A stretch of DNA of 16,444 nt from Verrucomicrobiaceae bacterium. Its GTDB lineage: Bacteria > Verrucomicrobiota > Verrucomicrobiia > Verrucomicrobiales > Akkermansiaceae. Within the stretch, counting starts at the first letter, position 1, and every line of letters begins with the position of its first letter. The stretch covers positions 1 to 16,444 of the forward strand of contig JAIXVN010000066.1 of assembly GCA_027483005.1 (NCBI GenBank). The letters run 5' to 3'. The position numbers were made by a program, and so were the translations under genes. The notes under the pieces were generated by a model. The model worked only from the letters and a program-made list of their open reading frames with translations, was not told where the DNA came from and did no database searches. This document shows, in pieces, positions 1 through 8,795 of this stretch.

Positions 1-2679
1 CGCGGCAGTGGTGAAGCGCTTGCGGATCGACTCGACGGACTCAACCTCATTGATCGGAATCGCTCCGGTCGAAGCGGGCACGAACTCGAACAAATCCTTG
101 ATCGCGACGGGTGAGGTTTCGAGTGAGAGTTTCACATACTCATCGTAGTCCTCGGCCTTGCCCGACTTCACGAAGGTGTGGAAATTCCTGATCACCTCGG
201 TGGTCAGCGCGTGGCGTTCGCCAGCCTTGCGGTAGCGGTTGTAGCCAGGATCTCCGAGGTTGAGGGTTTCTCCGGCAGGCACCTCGGAAAGGAAGGCGGC
301 CATATGGCGGATGAGCGACTCCTGCGCGATCTGCTCGAAGCCGATGCCGCCGATCTTCGAAGAGACGCCGGTGAAGGCGAAGTCGATCACGTCTTGGCCG
401 ATGCCGACTGCCTCGAATGTCTGCGCGCCTTGATAGGAGTTGAGCACGCTGATGCCCATTTTCGACATGATCTTGAGCAGACCCTTTTCGAGCGCCTTGC
501 GATACTGGGTCATCGCTTTCTCGGGAGTCGTGTCGGACTTGCCGCTCTTCGCGATTTCCTGGGCAACGAGCTGCCGCACCGTGGCATAGCCGAGATACGG
601 GCAAACGGCGGTCGCTCCGAAGCCAAAGCAGCAGGCCACCTGATGCACGTCGCGCGCTTCACCGGTCTCGATCACGACCGACGCACGCAGGCGTTTGCGG
701 GCGCGGTGCAGGAAGTGGTGGACCGCTCCGATGGCCAGGGCGCTCGGGATCGGCACGCGGGTGGCGGAAGTGGCGCGGTCGGAAAGGATGAGGATGTTGA
801 AGCCCTGATCGACGGCCATCTCCGCTTCCGCGCAAAGGGCATCGAGGCGGGGCTTGAGTCCGGCAGTGCCTTCACTGGCGGGCCAGGTGATGTCGAGGGA
901 CTTGGCGGGGAAGCCGTGCACTCCAAGATGCTTGATCTTCTCAAGCTCATGCTCGAACAGGATGGCGGATTCCAGATTGATGATCCGGCAATGCTCCGGC
1001 GTCTCCGCGAGCAGGTTGCGCTCCGGTCCAAGACCTGCGGAAATCGACATCACGGCCCATTCGCGGATCGGATCGATCGGCGGGTTGGTGACCTGGGCGA
1101 AGAGCTGCTTGAAGTAGGTAGGCAGCAGCCGCGGGTAATGCGAAAGTACGGCGAGCGGCGTATCATCGCCCATCGAGAACACCGCCTCCTGCGCGCCCTT
1201 CATCATCGGCGGGAAGACCATCTCCAGCTCCTCGCTGGAAATCCCATGCGCCACCTGCTGGCGGGAAAGTTCCAGAGGCGAATAGTCGATGTCCGGCTTG
1301 TGTGCTTCCGGCGAAACGAACTTGCGAAGCTCAAGACGGTTCTCGTCGATCCAGCGTCCATACGGCTGCTTGTTGGCGAGCTCCTCCTTGATCTCGCGAT
1401 CGTATTTCAACTCACCCGTGACCGTGTTGGCGGAAAGCATCTGTCCGGGACCGAGGCGTCCCTTGCGGACCACCGTGGCGTCATCAATCACCACCGCACC
1501 CGCTTCGGAGCCGATGTAGAGAAGTCCGCCGTCGGTAAGCTTGTAGCGCGAGGGGCGGAGGCCATTGCGGTCGAGTGAGGCGCAGAGCTTCGTGCCGTCG
1601 GTGTAAACCAGCCCGGCGGGACCATCCCACGGCTCCGAGAACGAGCGGATGTATTGATAGAAGGCGCGGACGTTCTCGGAGATCTCCTCATCATTCCGGT
1701 AGGCGGGTGGCACCAGCATGCACATCGCATGCTCGAGCGGACGCCCGGAAAGGACCAGCAATTCCAGCGCATGATCGAGCGAGGCGGAGTCGGACTCGCC
1801 ATGACGGATGAGGTCCTTCACCAGATCGATTTCATCGCCCCAGACTTCGGATTCAAAAAACTCCTCGCGCGAGGTCATCCAGTTGCGGTTGCCCTCGACG
1901 GTGTTGATCTCGCCGTTGTGGCACATCATCCGGAACGGCTGGCCGAGCGGCCAGGCGGGAAAGGTGTTGGTCGAGAAGCGCTGGTGGTAGAGCGAGATCG
2001 CAACCTCGTAATCCGAGTTCTGGAAATCGAGGTAGAATCCCCGCAACGCCGCTGGCATCGCCAGAGCCTTGTAGGAGATCAGGCGGCTTGAGAACGACGG
2101 AATGTAGAACGGGCTGAACGGCTTGGTGAGCTTCTCGATCTCACGACGGCAGAGATAAAGCAGGCGCTCAAAGCGATCCGGCTCGCAGCCTGTCGGCTTC
2201 AACATCAGCAGGTGCTCGATGTGCGGGCGTGTGCTCGCGGCCAGTTTTCCCAAAGCGTCGAGATCCACCGGGACCTCGCGCCAGCCGAGGGTCGTGATTC
2301 CGCGCTTCGAAGTGACGGCGGTGACGATCGACTTGATCTCGTCGATTGCCTTCGGGTTCTCGTTCGGGAAAAAGAACACCCCGACGGCGAGATCGGAATC
2401 GTCCGCGAGCGTGTGGCCGAGGGCGGAGGCTGCCTTGCGGAACAGCGGGTAGGGGATCTGGGTCAGCACGCCCGAGCCGTCCCCCGTCTTCATGTCGGCG
2501 TCCACTGCACCTCGGTGGGTCATGTTGCACACCGAGGTCAGGGCGAAATCGATCACCTGATGGGACTTTTTTCCATTCAGAAGGGCGATCGCCCCCATGC
2601 CGCAGTTGTCGTGTTCCTGGGAAAGCTGGTGAAGGGAACCTGGAACCAGCGGCGTGCTCGGGTGGTAGAACGAATTCAT
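1..2679 (-). CDS. gltB: Glutamate synthase large subunit, N-terminal 893 residues (runs off left edge)
   Basis: This enzyme (GOGAT) makes two glutamates from glutamine and 2-oxoglutarate in ammonia assimilation, in the cytoplasm with the small subunit GltD. Translation from ATG at 2679 stays open to base 1 with no frameshift. The catalytic cysteine of the class II amidotransferase domain is Cys26 in QEHDNCGMGAIAL. This implies a 25-residue propeptide that is cleaved so Cys26 becomes the N-terminal nucleophile, as is known for the family. Further amidotransferase motifs are THRGAVDADMKTGDGSG, RFSTNTFPAWPLGQP and HNGEINTVEGNRNW. The central domain follows from about residue 470 and contains SKMGISVLNSYQGAQ near 734-753. 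The window ends at VESVESIRKRFTTAA, just before the FMN-binding glutamate synthase domain; family members are about 1,500 residues, so about 600 lie off-window. The start is fixed by the short propeptide and an in-frame stop close upstream in the neighbouring ATG frame; I see no Shine-Dalgarno sequence. It lies 157 bases downstream of the efflux operon on the same strand. Confidence 0.97.
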   Translation of the reverse strand, partial: MNSFYHPSTPLVPGSLHQLSQEHDNCGMGAIALLNGKKSHQVIDFALTSVCNMTHRGAVDADMKTGDGSGVLTQIPYPLFRKAASALGHTLADDSDLAVGVFFFPNENPKAIDEIKSIVTAVTSKRGITTLGWREVPVDLDALGKLAASTRPHIEHLLMLKPTGCEPDRFERLLYLCRREIEKLTKPFSPFYIPSFSSRLISYKALAMPAALRGFYLDFQNSDYEVAISLYHQRFSTNTFPAWPLGQPFRMMCHNGEINTVEGNRNWMTSREEFFESEVWGDEIDLVKDLIRHGESDSASLDHALELLVLSGRPLEHAMCMLVPPAYRNDEEISENVRAFYQYIRSFSEPWDGPAGLVYTDGTKLCASLDRNGLRPSRYKLTDGGLLYIGSEAGAVVIDDATVVRKGRLGPGQMLSANTVTGELKYDREIKEELANKQPYGRWIDENRLELRKFVSPEAHKPDIDYSPLELSRQQVAHGISSEELEMVFPPMMKGAQEAVFSMGDDTPLAVLSHYPRLLPTYFKQLFAQVTNPPIDPIREWAVMSISAGLGPERNLLAETPEHCRIINLESAILFEHELEKIKHLGVHGFPAKSLDITWPASEGTAGLKPRLDALCAEAEMAVDQGFNILILSDRATSATRVPIPSALAIGAVHHFLHRARKRLRASVVIETGEARDVHQVACCFGFGATAVCPYLGYATVRQLVAQEIAKSGKSDTTPEKAMTQYRKALEKGLLKIMSKMGISVLNSYQGAQTFEAVGIGQDVIDFAFTGVSSKIGGIGFEQIAQESLIRHMAAFLSEVPAGETLNLGDPGYNRYRKAGERHALTTEVIRNFHTFVKSGKAEDYDEYVKLSLETSPVAIKDLFEFVPASTGAIPINEVESVESIRKRFTTAA

Positions 2680-2836
2680 TGATGCATTCAAAATCAGCAA
2701 CTTGAGGCGGGCAGGGGAGCCGCCATCCCGAAGCGAGGAAAGACTTCCCGTCTCGGGCGGGCAATGAACCGCAGGACCCAAAGACTGCCAAGCAGGAACT
2801 ATGCCCAAGGCCCGTTGCCCCAAGCCTGAATCAACC
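2680..2836 (-). promoter_or_regulatory. Intergenic leader upstream of gltB, with weak promoter and hairpin candidates
   Basis: This 157-base gap separates the outer-membrane factor stop from the gltB start. Reading the minus strand there is a possible sigma-70-like pair: TTGGCA, then a 17-base spacer, then TTCATT. The -35 matches 5 of 6 consensus bases and the -10 only 3 of 6, so this is weak. Closer to gltB a 5-bp inverted repeat (GGCGG at 2706-2710 with CCGCC at 2720-2724) could form a small leader hairpin; it has no following T-run, so it does not look like an intrinsic terminator. No clear terminator for the efflux operon is visible, so read-through into gltB is possible. Confidence 0.25.
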
Positions 2837-4267
2837 TCACTTCGTCGGATCGATCGGCGCCGGCATGCTGGATTTGTCCCAGCCGCCACCCAGGGCGCGA
2901 TAGAGATCGACCACGGCGGTGACCTCGTCGAGACGCGCCCTTGCATGGCGCAGCTCGGCGGCAAAGAGCTGCTGGTCGTTGTAAAGGACATCGAGGTAGC
3001 TGGTCGCACCGTTCACGAACGTTTCCTTGATCAGGTCGAGGGCCACGGTCCGGGCATCGACCACCCGGCCGGTGGCCTCGCGGATCCCCGCGTTCTTGCT
3101 GCAAGAAACCAGGGAGTCGGAAACCTCGCGCATGGCCTGAAGGACCGCACCCCGGTAGTCGGCCTCAGCCTCGTCCCGCGCCGCCTGAGTCCCGACGACA
3201 CCTGCCCTCAAACGTCCACCAGTGAACAAGGGAAGGCTCACCGCCGGACCGATTTTCCAGTAGCGGTTCGGATCCTTCACCAGCTCGGCGAAATCATTGC
3301 TGCTGAGACCCGCGGATGCTGTTAGAGAAATCCTTGGCAGCAGCTCGGCCTGGGCCACTCCGATGCGGGCGTTGGCGGCCACGAGTTGCTGCTCGGAAAG
3401 TCGGACGTCGGGACGTCGTGCGAGAAGTCCCGCCTGGAGCCCGGCCGGAGCGCTGACGACGATGCCCTGATCACTGAGGGCCCGGCCCCGGCGGACCGGG
3501 CTCGGAGCTCGACCACAGAGTGCGCTCAACTGATTCTCCAACTGGGCGATCTGCTTTTCAATCTGCTGGATGGCGGCATCGGCCTCCGCCACCAGGACAT
3601 CCGCCTGCTTCACGTCGGGCAGGGCGCTCTGGCCACCCTTTTCCCGAGCACTGATCAGCGCCTGCGATTCCTGGCGTGCCTTCAGCGTGCGATTTGAGAT
3701 CGCCAGCTCCTCATCCTGCTCGCGAAGGGTGAGATAGGTGGTGGCGATGCCTGCAATGAGTCCCTGTTGCACCAGGCGTTCGCCTTCCTCCGAGGCAAGC
3801 AACTGGGCCTTCGCCGCTTCAGTTGGACGACGGATTCGTCCCCAGAAATCCACCTCATAGTCGAACATCGTGAGTGCGGCTCCATGCGACTCGTAGTCAC
3901 CGGAAAGCGCGGGATTGATCTTGTTGGTGACGCCACCGACTTCGCCGCTGTATCCGACGCCAATGGTCGGCACCAACCTCGAACGCACCGAGATCAGGTT
4001 CGCCTGCGCCTGGATCACCCGCGCGGCGGCGGCCTTGCGGTCAAGGTTGTTGGCGAGGCCTTCCTCGATCAGATCGCGCAGCGCCGGATCGCGGTAAACC
4101 GAACGCCAGTCGAGATCGCCAAAGGTCTTCGAGCTGGATCCCGAGGAGCCACCGAAGCGGAAGAACGAGTTGGCTCCGGTGCCGGGGCGCGAGTAGTCCG
4201 GTCCGACCATGCAACCGGGCAGCAGGAGGAGGGAAACAAGGCCGGCTTTGAGGAAAATGGAGTTCAT
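2837..4267 (-). CDS. RND efflux outer-membrane factor lipoprotein (NodT/OprM family)
   Basis: This 476-residue TolC-like channel lets the RND pump discharge substrates across the outer membrane. The start at 4267 gives a lipoprotein signal peptide, MNSIFLKAGLVSLLLLPGC, with lipobox LPGC and lipidated Cys19. An in-frame ATG at 4342 would add 25 polar residues ahead of the signal and overlap the permease gene, so I rejected it. Right after the Cys comes MVGPDYSRP, the usual N-terminus of NodT-type factors. Other hallmarks are YEVDFWGRIRR (about 137-147), GLLARRPDVRLSEQQL (about 280-295), PLFTGGRLRAGV (about 346-357) and SYLDVLYNDQQLF (about 423-435). The two repeated outer-membrane efflux domains cover about 60-250 and 270-460, normal for a family of roughly 460-500 residues. 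It is the third gene of the operon, 19 bases after the permease stop. No Shine-Dalgarno sequence is evident, so it may be translationally coupled to the permease. Confidence 0.95.
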   Translation of the reverse strand: MNSIFLKAGLVSLLLLPGCMVGPDYSRPGTGANSFFRFGGSSGSSSKTFGDLDWRSVYRDPALRDLIEEGLANNLDRKAAAARVIQAQANLISVRSRLVPTIGVGYSGEVGGVTNKINPALSGDYESHGAALTMFDYEVDFWGRIRRPTEAAKAQLLASEEGERLVQQGLIAGIATTYLTLREQDEELAISNRTLKARQESQALISAREKGGQSALPDVKQADVLVAEADAAIQQIEKQIAQLENQLSALCGRAPSPVRRGRALSDQGIVVSAPAGLQAGLLARRPDVRLSEQQLVAANARIGVAQAELLPRISLTASAGLSSNDFAELVKDPNRYWKIGPAVSLPLFTGGRLRAGVVGTQAARDEAEADYRGAVLQAMREVSDSLVSCSKNAGIREATGRVVDARTVALDLIKETFVNGATSYLDVLYNDQQLFAAELRHARARLDEVTAVVDLYRALGGGWDKSSMPAPIDPTK

Positions 4268-4286
4268 GAAAAGCAGTCGTGGTCGT

Positions 4287-7200
4287 TCATCCGTGGGCGG
4301 GGTGCTCTGCCTGCGGGAGCTCGGTCTGCTCGGAAGGTTCATCGTCGAGCGCCTTCTTCTTTCCCGATCCGTTCAGCCTCATCACGAACACATAACAGGC
4401 CGGAATGATGAAGACCCCGATGAGGGTGGCAATGCCCATCCCGAAGACCACGGCGGTGCCCATGACCTTTCGTGACTCGGCTCCCGATCCTGCGGCGATC
4501 GCGAGCGGAACGGCACCCAGGATGAAGGCGAAGGACGTCATCAGGATCGGCCGCAGCCGCAGCTTCGCGCCGAGGATGGCGGCCTCGATGAAGGGCTTGC
4601 CGTTGTCGAACTCCATCTTTGCGAACTCGACGATCAGGATCGCATTCTTCGCCGCGAGACCGATCAGCATGATGATGCCGATCTGCGCATAGACGTTGTT
4701 TTCAAAGCCACGCATCAGCAGGCCGAGGTAGGTGCCCAGGACCACGAGCGGCGTCGCCAGAAGCACGCTGAAGGGCAGCGACCAGCTTTCATACTGCGCC
4801 GCCAGAAGGAGGAAGACGAACACGATCGCGAGTCCGAAAATGAACACCGCCTGACCCTCGGCCTTCTTTTCCTGATAGGTCAGCCCGGTCCACTCATAGC
4901 CGAAGTTCGATGGCAGCACCTGCTTCGCCACCTCCTCCATCGCGGCCACCGCCTGCGACGAGCTGTAGCCCGGGGCCGGGGCACCGGTGATCTCGGTCGT
5001 GCGGAAAAGATTGTAGCGGGTGGTGAAAGCCGGGCCGCCCGTCGCGGAAACATTCACCAGCGTGTCGAGCGGCACCATCAGCCCATCCTTGTTGCGGACG
5101 TTGAATTTCCGGATGTCCTCGGGCTTGCTGGTGAACTGCGGCTCGGCCTGAAGGAAGACACGGTAAACGCGGCCGAAGCGGTTGAAGTCGTTCACATACG
5201 CGCCACCGAGGTAGGACTGGAGGGTGTTGAAAACGTCGCTGACATTGACCCCGAGTTTGCGGCATTTCTCGCGATCGAGATCGACCTTGATCTGCGGAAC
5301 GGAAGGCCTGAAGCCGGTGTAGAGACGGGTCAGTTCGGGACGCTTCGAGGCTTCCATCAGGAACTTCTCCGACATCATCGCGAGTTCCTGAACCGATCCG
5401 CCGGACCGATCCTGAAGCTCGAACGTGAAACCGGACGCGCTGCCGTAACCGGGCAGGGAAGGGGGACCGAAGGCCAGCGCCCGCGCCTCGGGGATCCGCA
5501 TGAACTGTCCTGTTAGATTCCGCATGATGCCCTTGACGTGGGTCTGCGGGGTGGTGCGCTCTTTCCAGTCCTTCAGGCTGACGAAGAAGGTCAGCGAGTT
5601 GGACGAGGCCACTCCGCTCATGATGCTGAAGCCGGAGATGTTCACGTAGGAGTCAATGCCCTCGGTCTTCGCCAGGATCTGCTCGATCTTCGCCCCAACC
5701 GCTTCGGAACGCTGCATCGAAGCGGCATTCGGAAGCTCGGCGGAAATGAAGAAGTAACCCTTGTCCTCGTCCGGGACAAAACCACCGGGAACCGCCTTGC
5801 CAAGAAACACGATCCCGACCACGGCCGCCACGAGCAGCAGCATCGTCCGCGCGGATCGACGCACCAGGTAGCCGACCACTCCGGTGTATCCCGAAGTGAT
5901 GGCATCGAAGCCCTTGTTGAATCCGCGGAAGAACATGCCAAGCGGTCCCTTCTGCGGCTTCGGCGGACGAAGCAGCAATGCCGCGAGGGCAGGACTCAGC
6001 GTGAGGGCATTGATGGCGGAGAAGATGACCGAGGCCGCGATGGTGATGGCGAACTGCTGATAGAGCGTGCCGGTCAGTCCGGGCATGAAGGCCACCGGCA
6101 CAAAGACCGCGCAGAGGATCAGGGCGATCGCGATGACCGGTCCGGAAACCTCCTTCATCGCCTTCCTGGTGGCCTCGACCGGGGTCGCACCGTGCTCGAG
6201 ATGATGCATCACCGCCTCGACCACGACGATGGCGTCATCGACCACGATGCCGATCGCCAGCACGAGGCCGAAGAGCGTCAGCGTGTTCACCGAGAATCCC
6301 AGCAGCGGAAACACCATGAAGGTCCCAAGCAAGGCCACCGGCACCGTCAGCATCGGGATCAGCGTGGCACGAATACTCTGGAGGAAAATGAAGACCACGA
6401 CGATGACCAGGATCACCGCTTCAAACAACGTGTGAACGATCGACTCCATCGAGGCCTTGATCGGCAGGGTGGAGTCGAGCGTGACCTGGGCCTTCATGTC
6501 GGGCGGGAAACGTTGCTCCATGTCGGCCAGTTCTTTCTTGATCGCATCCGCCGTGGAAAGCGCGTTGGCCCCCGGAGCGAGATAAATCCCGAGCGCCGCA
6601 GCCGGAGCGCCGCCAACGCGAGCCGTGCTCTTGTAAGTCTGCGCACCCATCTCGATCCGCGCGATGTCCTTCACCTTGACCTGCGAACCATCGGGATAGG
6701 AACGCACGATGATTTCCTCGAACTCCTTCGGTTCCTTCAACAGGCCACTGGCCACGACGTTGTATTGAAACTCCTGTCCCTTCTTCGCGGGCTCCGCGCC
6801 CACCAGACCGGCCGCGGCTTGGACGTTCTGCTCTCGAACCGCCGCGATGACGTCGGACGGGGTGAGGCCGCGCGACGCCAGACGGTCAGGGTCGATCCAC
6901 AGCCTCATCGCGTAGTCCTGAGCGGTGAAATTCTTGACGTCGCCCACCCCCTTCACACGGGCGATCGCGTCGATCAGGTTGATCGTGGCATAATTCGAGA
7001 GAAAAACCGCGTCGTAGGTCCCCTTCGGCGACACGAGGCCGATCATCATCAGAATGTCCGGGCTCGACCGTTTCACGCTGACGCCATCTCGGGTCACCGC
7101 TTCAGGAAGTCGGGGAAAGGCCAGCGACGCGCGGTTTTGGACGTTGACCTGGTTGAGGTTCGGACTGGTGCCGAGGTCAAAGGTCGCGGTGAGCGTCATC

Positions 7201-7460
7201 GAGCCGTCGGCGGCGTTCACCGACTTCATGTAAAGCATGTCCTCGACGCCGTTGATCTGCGCTTCGATCGGAGTCGCCACCGAGGCCTCCACGGCTTCGG
7301 CATCGGCGCCTCGGAAATTTCCGGTCACGTTGATCACCGGAGGACTGACCTCGGGATACTCGGACACCGGCAGGCGGGTCAGGACGAAGCCTCCGACGAT
7401 CACCATCAGGATGGAGATCACCATCGCGACGATCGGACGACGGATGAAAAAATCAGCCAT
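4287..7460 (-). CDS. RND multidrug efflux permease, HAE1 family (AcrB-like)
   Basis: This 1,057-residue inner-membrane proton/drug antiporter captures substrates from the periplasm or membrane and hands them to the adaptor and outer-membrane channel. It opens MADFFIRRPIVAMVISI, the classic HAE1 start, with TM1 at about 9-28. The TM4 proton-relay acids are Asp408 and Asp409 in IGIVVDDAIVVVEAV, and the TM10 lysine is Lys938 in GLAAKNAILIVEFAK. The RLRPILMTSFAFILGAVPLA motif (about 967-986) supplies the conserved arginine of TM11. Both periplasmic porter loops are present (about 30-335 and 560-865), and length is normal for the family (about 1,030-1,060). All proton-relay residues I can check are intact, so it should be active. 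Substrates cannot be read from the sequence. It starts 12 bases after the adaptor stop; its ATG has no clear Shine-Dalgarno sequence. Confidence 0.97.
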   Translation of the reverse strand: MADFFIRRPIVAMVISILMVIVGGFVLTRLPVSEYPEVSPPVINVTGNFRGADAEAVEASVATPIEAQINGVEDMLYMKSVNAADGSMTLTATFDLGTSPNLNQVNVQNRASLAFPRLPEAVTRDGVSVKRSSPDILMMIGLVSPKGTYDAVFLSNYATINLIDAIARVKGVGDVKNFTAQDYAMRLWIDPDRLASRGLTPSDVIAAVREQNVQAAAGLVGAEPAKKGQEFQYNVVASGLLKEPKEFEEIIVRSYPDGSQVKVKDIARIEMGAQTYKSTARVGGAPAAALGIYLAPGANALSTADAIKKELADMEQRFPPDMKAQVTLDSTLPIKASMESIVHTLFEAVILVIVVVFIFLQSIRATLIPMLTVPVALLGTFMVFPLLGFSVNTLTLFGLVLAIGIVVDDAIVVVEAVMHHLEHGATPVEATRKAMKEVSGPVIAIALILCAVFVPVAFMPGLTGTLYQQFAITIAASVIFSAINALTLSPALAALLLRPPKPQKGPLGMFFRGFNKGFDAITSGYTGVVGYLVRRSARTMLLLVAAVVGIVFLGKAVPGGFVPDEDKGYFFISAELPNAASMQRSEAVGAKIEQILAKTEGIDSYVNISGFSIMSGVASSNSLTFFVSLKDWKERTTPQTHVKGIMRNLTGQFMRIPEARALAFGPPSLPGYGSASGFTFELQDRSGGSVQELAMMSEKFLMEASKRPELTRLYTGFRPSVPQIKVDLDREKCRKLGVNVSDVFNTLQSYLGGAYVNDFNRFGRVYRVFLQAEPQFTSKPEDIRKFNVRNKDGLMVPLDTLVNVSATGGPAFTTRYNLFRTTEITGAPAPGYSSSQAVAAMEEVAKQVLPSNFGYEWTGLTYQEKKAEGQAVFIFGLAIVFVFLLLAAQYESWSLPFSVLLATPLVVLGTYLGLLMRGFENNVYAQIGIIMLIGLAAKNAILIVEFAKMEFDNGKPFIEAAILGAKLRLRPILMTSFAFILGAVPLAIAAGSGAESRKVMGTAVVFGMGIATLIGVFIIPACYVFVMRLNGSGKKKALDDEPSEQTELPQAEHPAHG

Positions 7461-7472
7461 GAACTCGGGATG

Positions 7473-8648
7473 CTACTTGTTGGAGGGAGTCTCGGCCTTG
7501 GCCCCGGGAACCGAAGCCAGCAGTTCGAGAACCGGAGCGTCGTCGATCTTGGTCGGCTGCGGAGTGACGGGCTGACCGTCGCGCGCCTTCTGAAGCCCTT
7601 CGATGATCACGGTGTCCGTCCCTGTCAGACCGGACTCGACGATCCACAGCGGGCCAATCCGCCGGCCCATCTTGACGCGCTTGAAGCTCGCCTTGCCACC
7701 GCCATCGACCACGAAGACGTTGTGAAGGCCCTGCAGCTCCTGCACCGCGCGCTGGGGAAGCAGGATCGCCCCCGCATCGGTCCGTCCCACCACCCGCAGG
7801 CGGCAGAACTGGCCGGGACGAAGGATCTTTTCCGGGTTCGGAAACTCGACTCGGACCTTGAGCGTGCCGGTCGAGGAGTTCACGGAACGATCGACGAAGG
7901 CCAGCTTTCCGGTGTGGCCGTGGACCTGCCCATTGGCCTGAAGAAGCGAGAACACCGCCTTGGAATTCTGAGGATCGGAAAACTTTTCGGCCGCGTTCAG
8001 ATAGGCCACTTCGCTCACATCCGCGTTCGCCCAGATCGGATCGAGCGGCGAAATGGTCGCCATCAGGGTGGCTTGCCCCTTTCCAACCAGCGAGCCGACA
8101 TCGACCTGCTTCGATCCGATCAGGCCACTCACCGGGGCCTTGATTTCCGTGTAGGTCAAATCCAGTTCGGCGGACCTCACCTGGGCTCTGGCGGTTTCCA
8201 TGGCGGATTCCGAGGACTCCACCGCCGACTTGGCATTGTCGAGATCCTTGCGGGGAACCGCCTGCTTTTCCACCAAAGGTGTCAGTCGCTCGACATCCAG
8301 TTTCGTGCGGGCCAGGGCGGCGGTCACCTGACCGAGATTGCCCCTGGCCGCAGCAAGACGTTCCTCGATCAGCTTCCGGTCCAACACAAAAAGCAGGTCG
8401 CCCTCCTTGACTTCGGAGCCTTCGCTGAAGGCGATCTTCTCCACGGTGCCTTCCACCCGGGCCCGGACCTCGACATTCGCCTTGGCCTCCGTCTGCGCGA
8501 TGATCTCAGCGACGAAAGGGACGTCCCGCACCAGGGGATTTGCCACCATCACCAAAGGAGGTGGCAGCTGTGGGGCCTGCACCTCCTTTTTGCAGGCAGT
8601 GGCTGCCAGAACAACAGGCATGAGCAGGAGAGCGAGTCGTGACTTCAT
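7473..8648 (-). CDS. RND efflux periplasmic adaptor lipoprotein (AcrA/HlyD-type membrane fusion protein)
   Basis: This 391-residue adaptor bridges the RND permease and the outer-membrane factor. I chose ATG 8648 because it gives a lipoprotein signal, MKSRLALLLMPVVLAATAC, with Cys19 followed by KK. The ATG ten codons upstream (8678) only adds polar residues. The lipobox (ATAC) is slightly unusual at -3. After the Cys come a Pro-rich linker (QLPPPLVMV) and a beta strand (VRDVPFVAEI). The first half of the lipoyl-like domain is at about 55-90 (NVEVRARVEGTVEKIAFSEG). An alpha-hairpin coiled coil spans about 92-160, and the second lipoyl half is TEIKAPVSGLIGSKQVDVG (about 167-185). A beta-barrel domain (about 200-285) and a membrane-proximal domain (RPGQFCRLRV onward) follow. 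It is the first gene of the efflux operon, and length and domain order are normal for the family. No Shine-Dalgarno sequence is visible. Confidence 0.95.
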   Translation of the reverse strand: MKSRLALLLMPVVLAATACKKEVQAPQLPPPLVMVANPLVRDVPFVAEIIAQTEAKANVEVRARVEGTVEKIAFSEGSEVKEGDLLFVLDRKLIEERLAAARGNLGQVTAALARTKLDVERLTPLVEKQAVPRKDLDNAKSAVESSESAMETARAQVRSAELDLTYTEIKAPVSGLIGSKQVDVGSLVGKGQATLMATISPLDPIWANADVSEVAYLNAAEKFSDPQNSKAVFSLLQANGQVHGHTGKLAFVDRSVNSSTGTLKVRVEFPNPEKILRPGQFCRLRVVGRTDAGAILLPQRAVQELQGLHNVFVVDGGGKASFKRVKMGRRIGPLWIVESGLTGTDTVIIEGLQKARDGQPVTPQPTKIDDAPVLELLASVPGAKAETPSNK

Positions 8649-8668
8649 TCGCGAACAGGATTGAACCA

Positions 8669-8692
8669 GTCGAATCAACCATCTGTTTCGAC
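8669..8692. promoter_or_regulatory. Candidate operator: 6-bp inverted repeat upstream of the efflux operon
   Basis: GTCGAA (8669-8674) and TTCGAC (8687-8692) form a perfect inverted repeat with a 12-base spacer, 21 bases upstream of the adaptor ATG. A second small dyad, GACTAACGAGTC (8701-8712), lies just beyond it. The position would suit a TetR- or MarR-type repressor site. However, six-base arms occur often by chance and no regulator gene is in the window, so this is only a candidate. I found no convincing -35/-10 pair in the 147-base gap between the adaptor start and the stop at 8796. Confidence 0.2.
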
Positions 8693-8795
8693 GATCAAAC
8701 GACTAACGAGTCTCCTGCGGAATGCAAGGCGCGAATGCCCCGGGGAGTTGGAGTTGACAGGAGCAATGACTCGGAGAAGCAACAGATCGCTCTCT

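Noticed and set aside
178..1578. Long plus-strand open frame (466 codons) inside gltB
   Set aside because: It lies opposite the fully conserved glutamate synthase frame; GC-rich coding often leaves long antisense frames, and its translation matches nothing recognisable.
4268..4342. Upstream ATG (4342) as start of the outer-membrane factor
   Set aside because: It would place 25 polar residues ahead of a clean lipoprotein signal and overlap the permease gene.
5538..8642. 1,034-codon plus-strand open frame opposite the efflux genes
   Set aside because: It spans two well-supported minus-strand genes, crosses their junction, and reads as His/Arg/Asp-rich low-complexity protein typical of antisense shadows.
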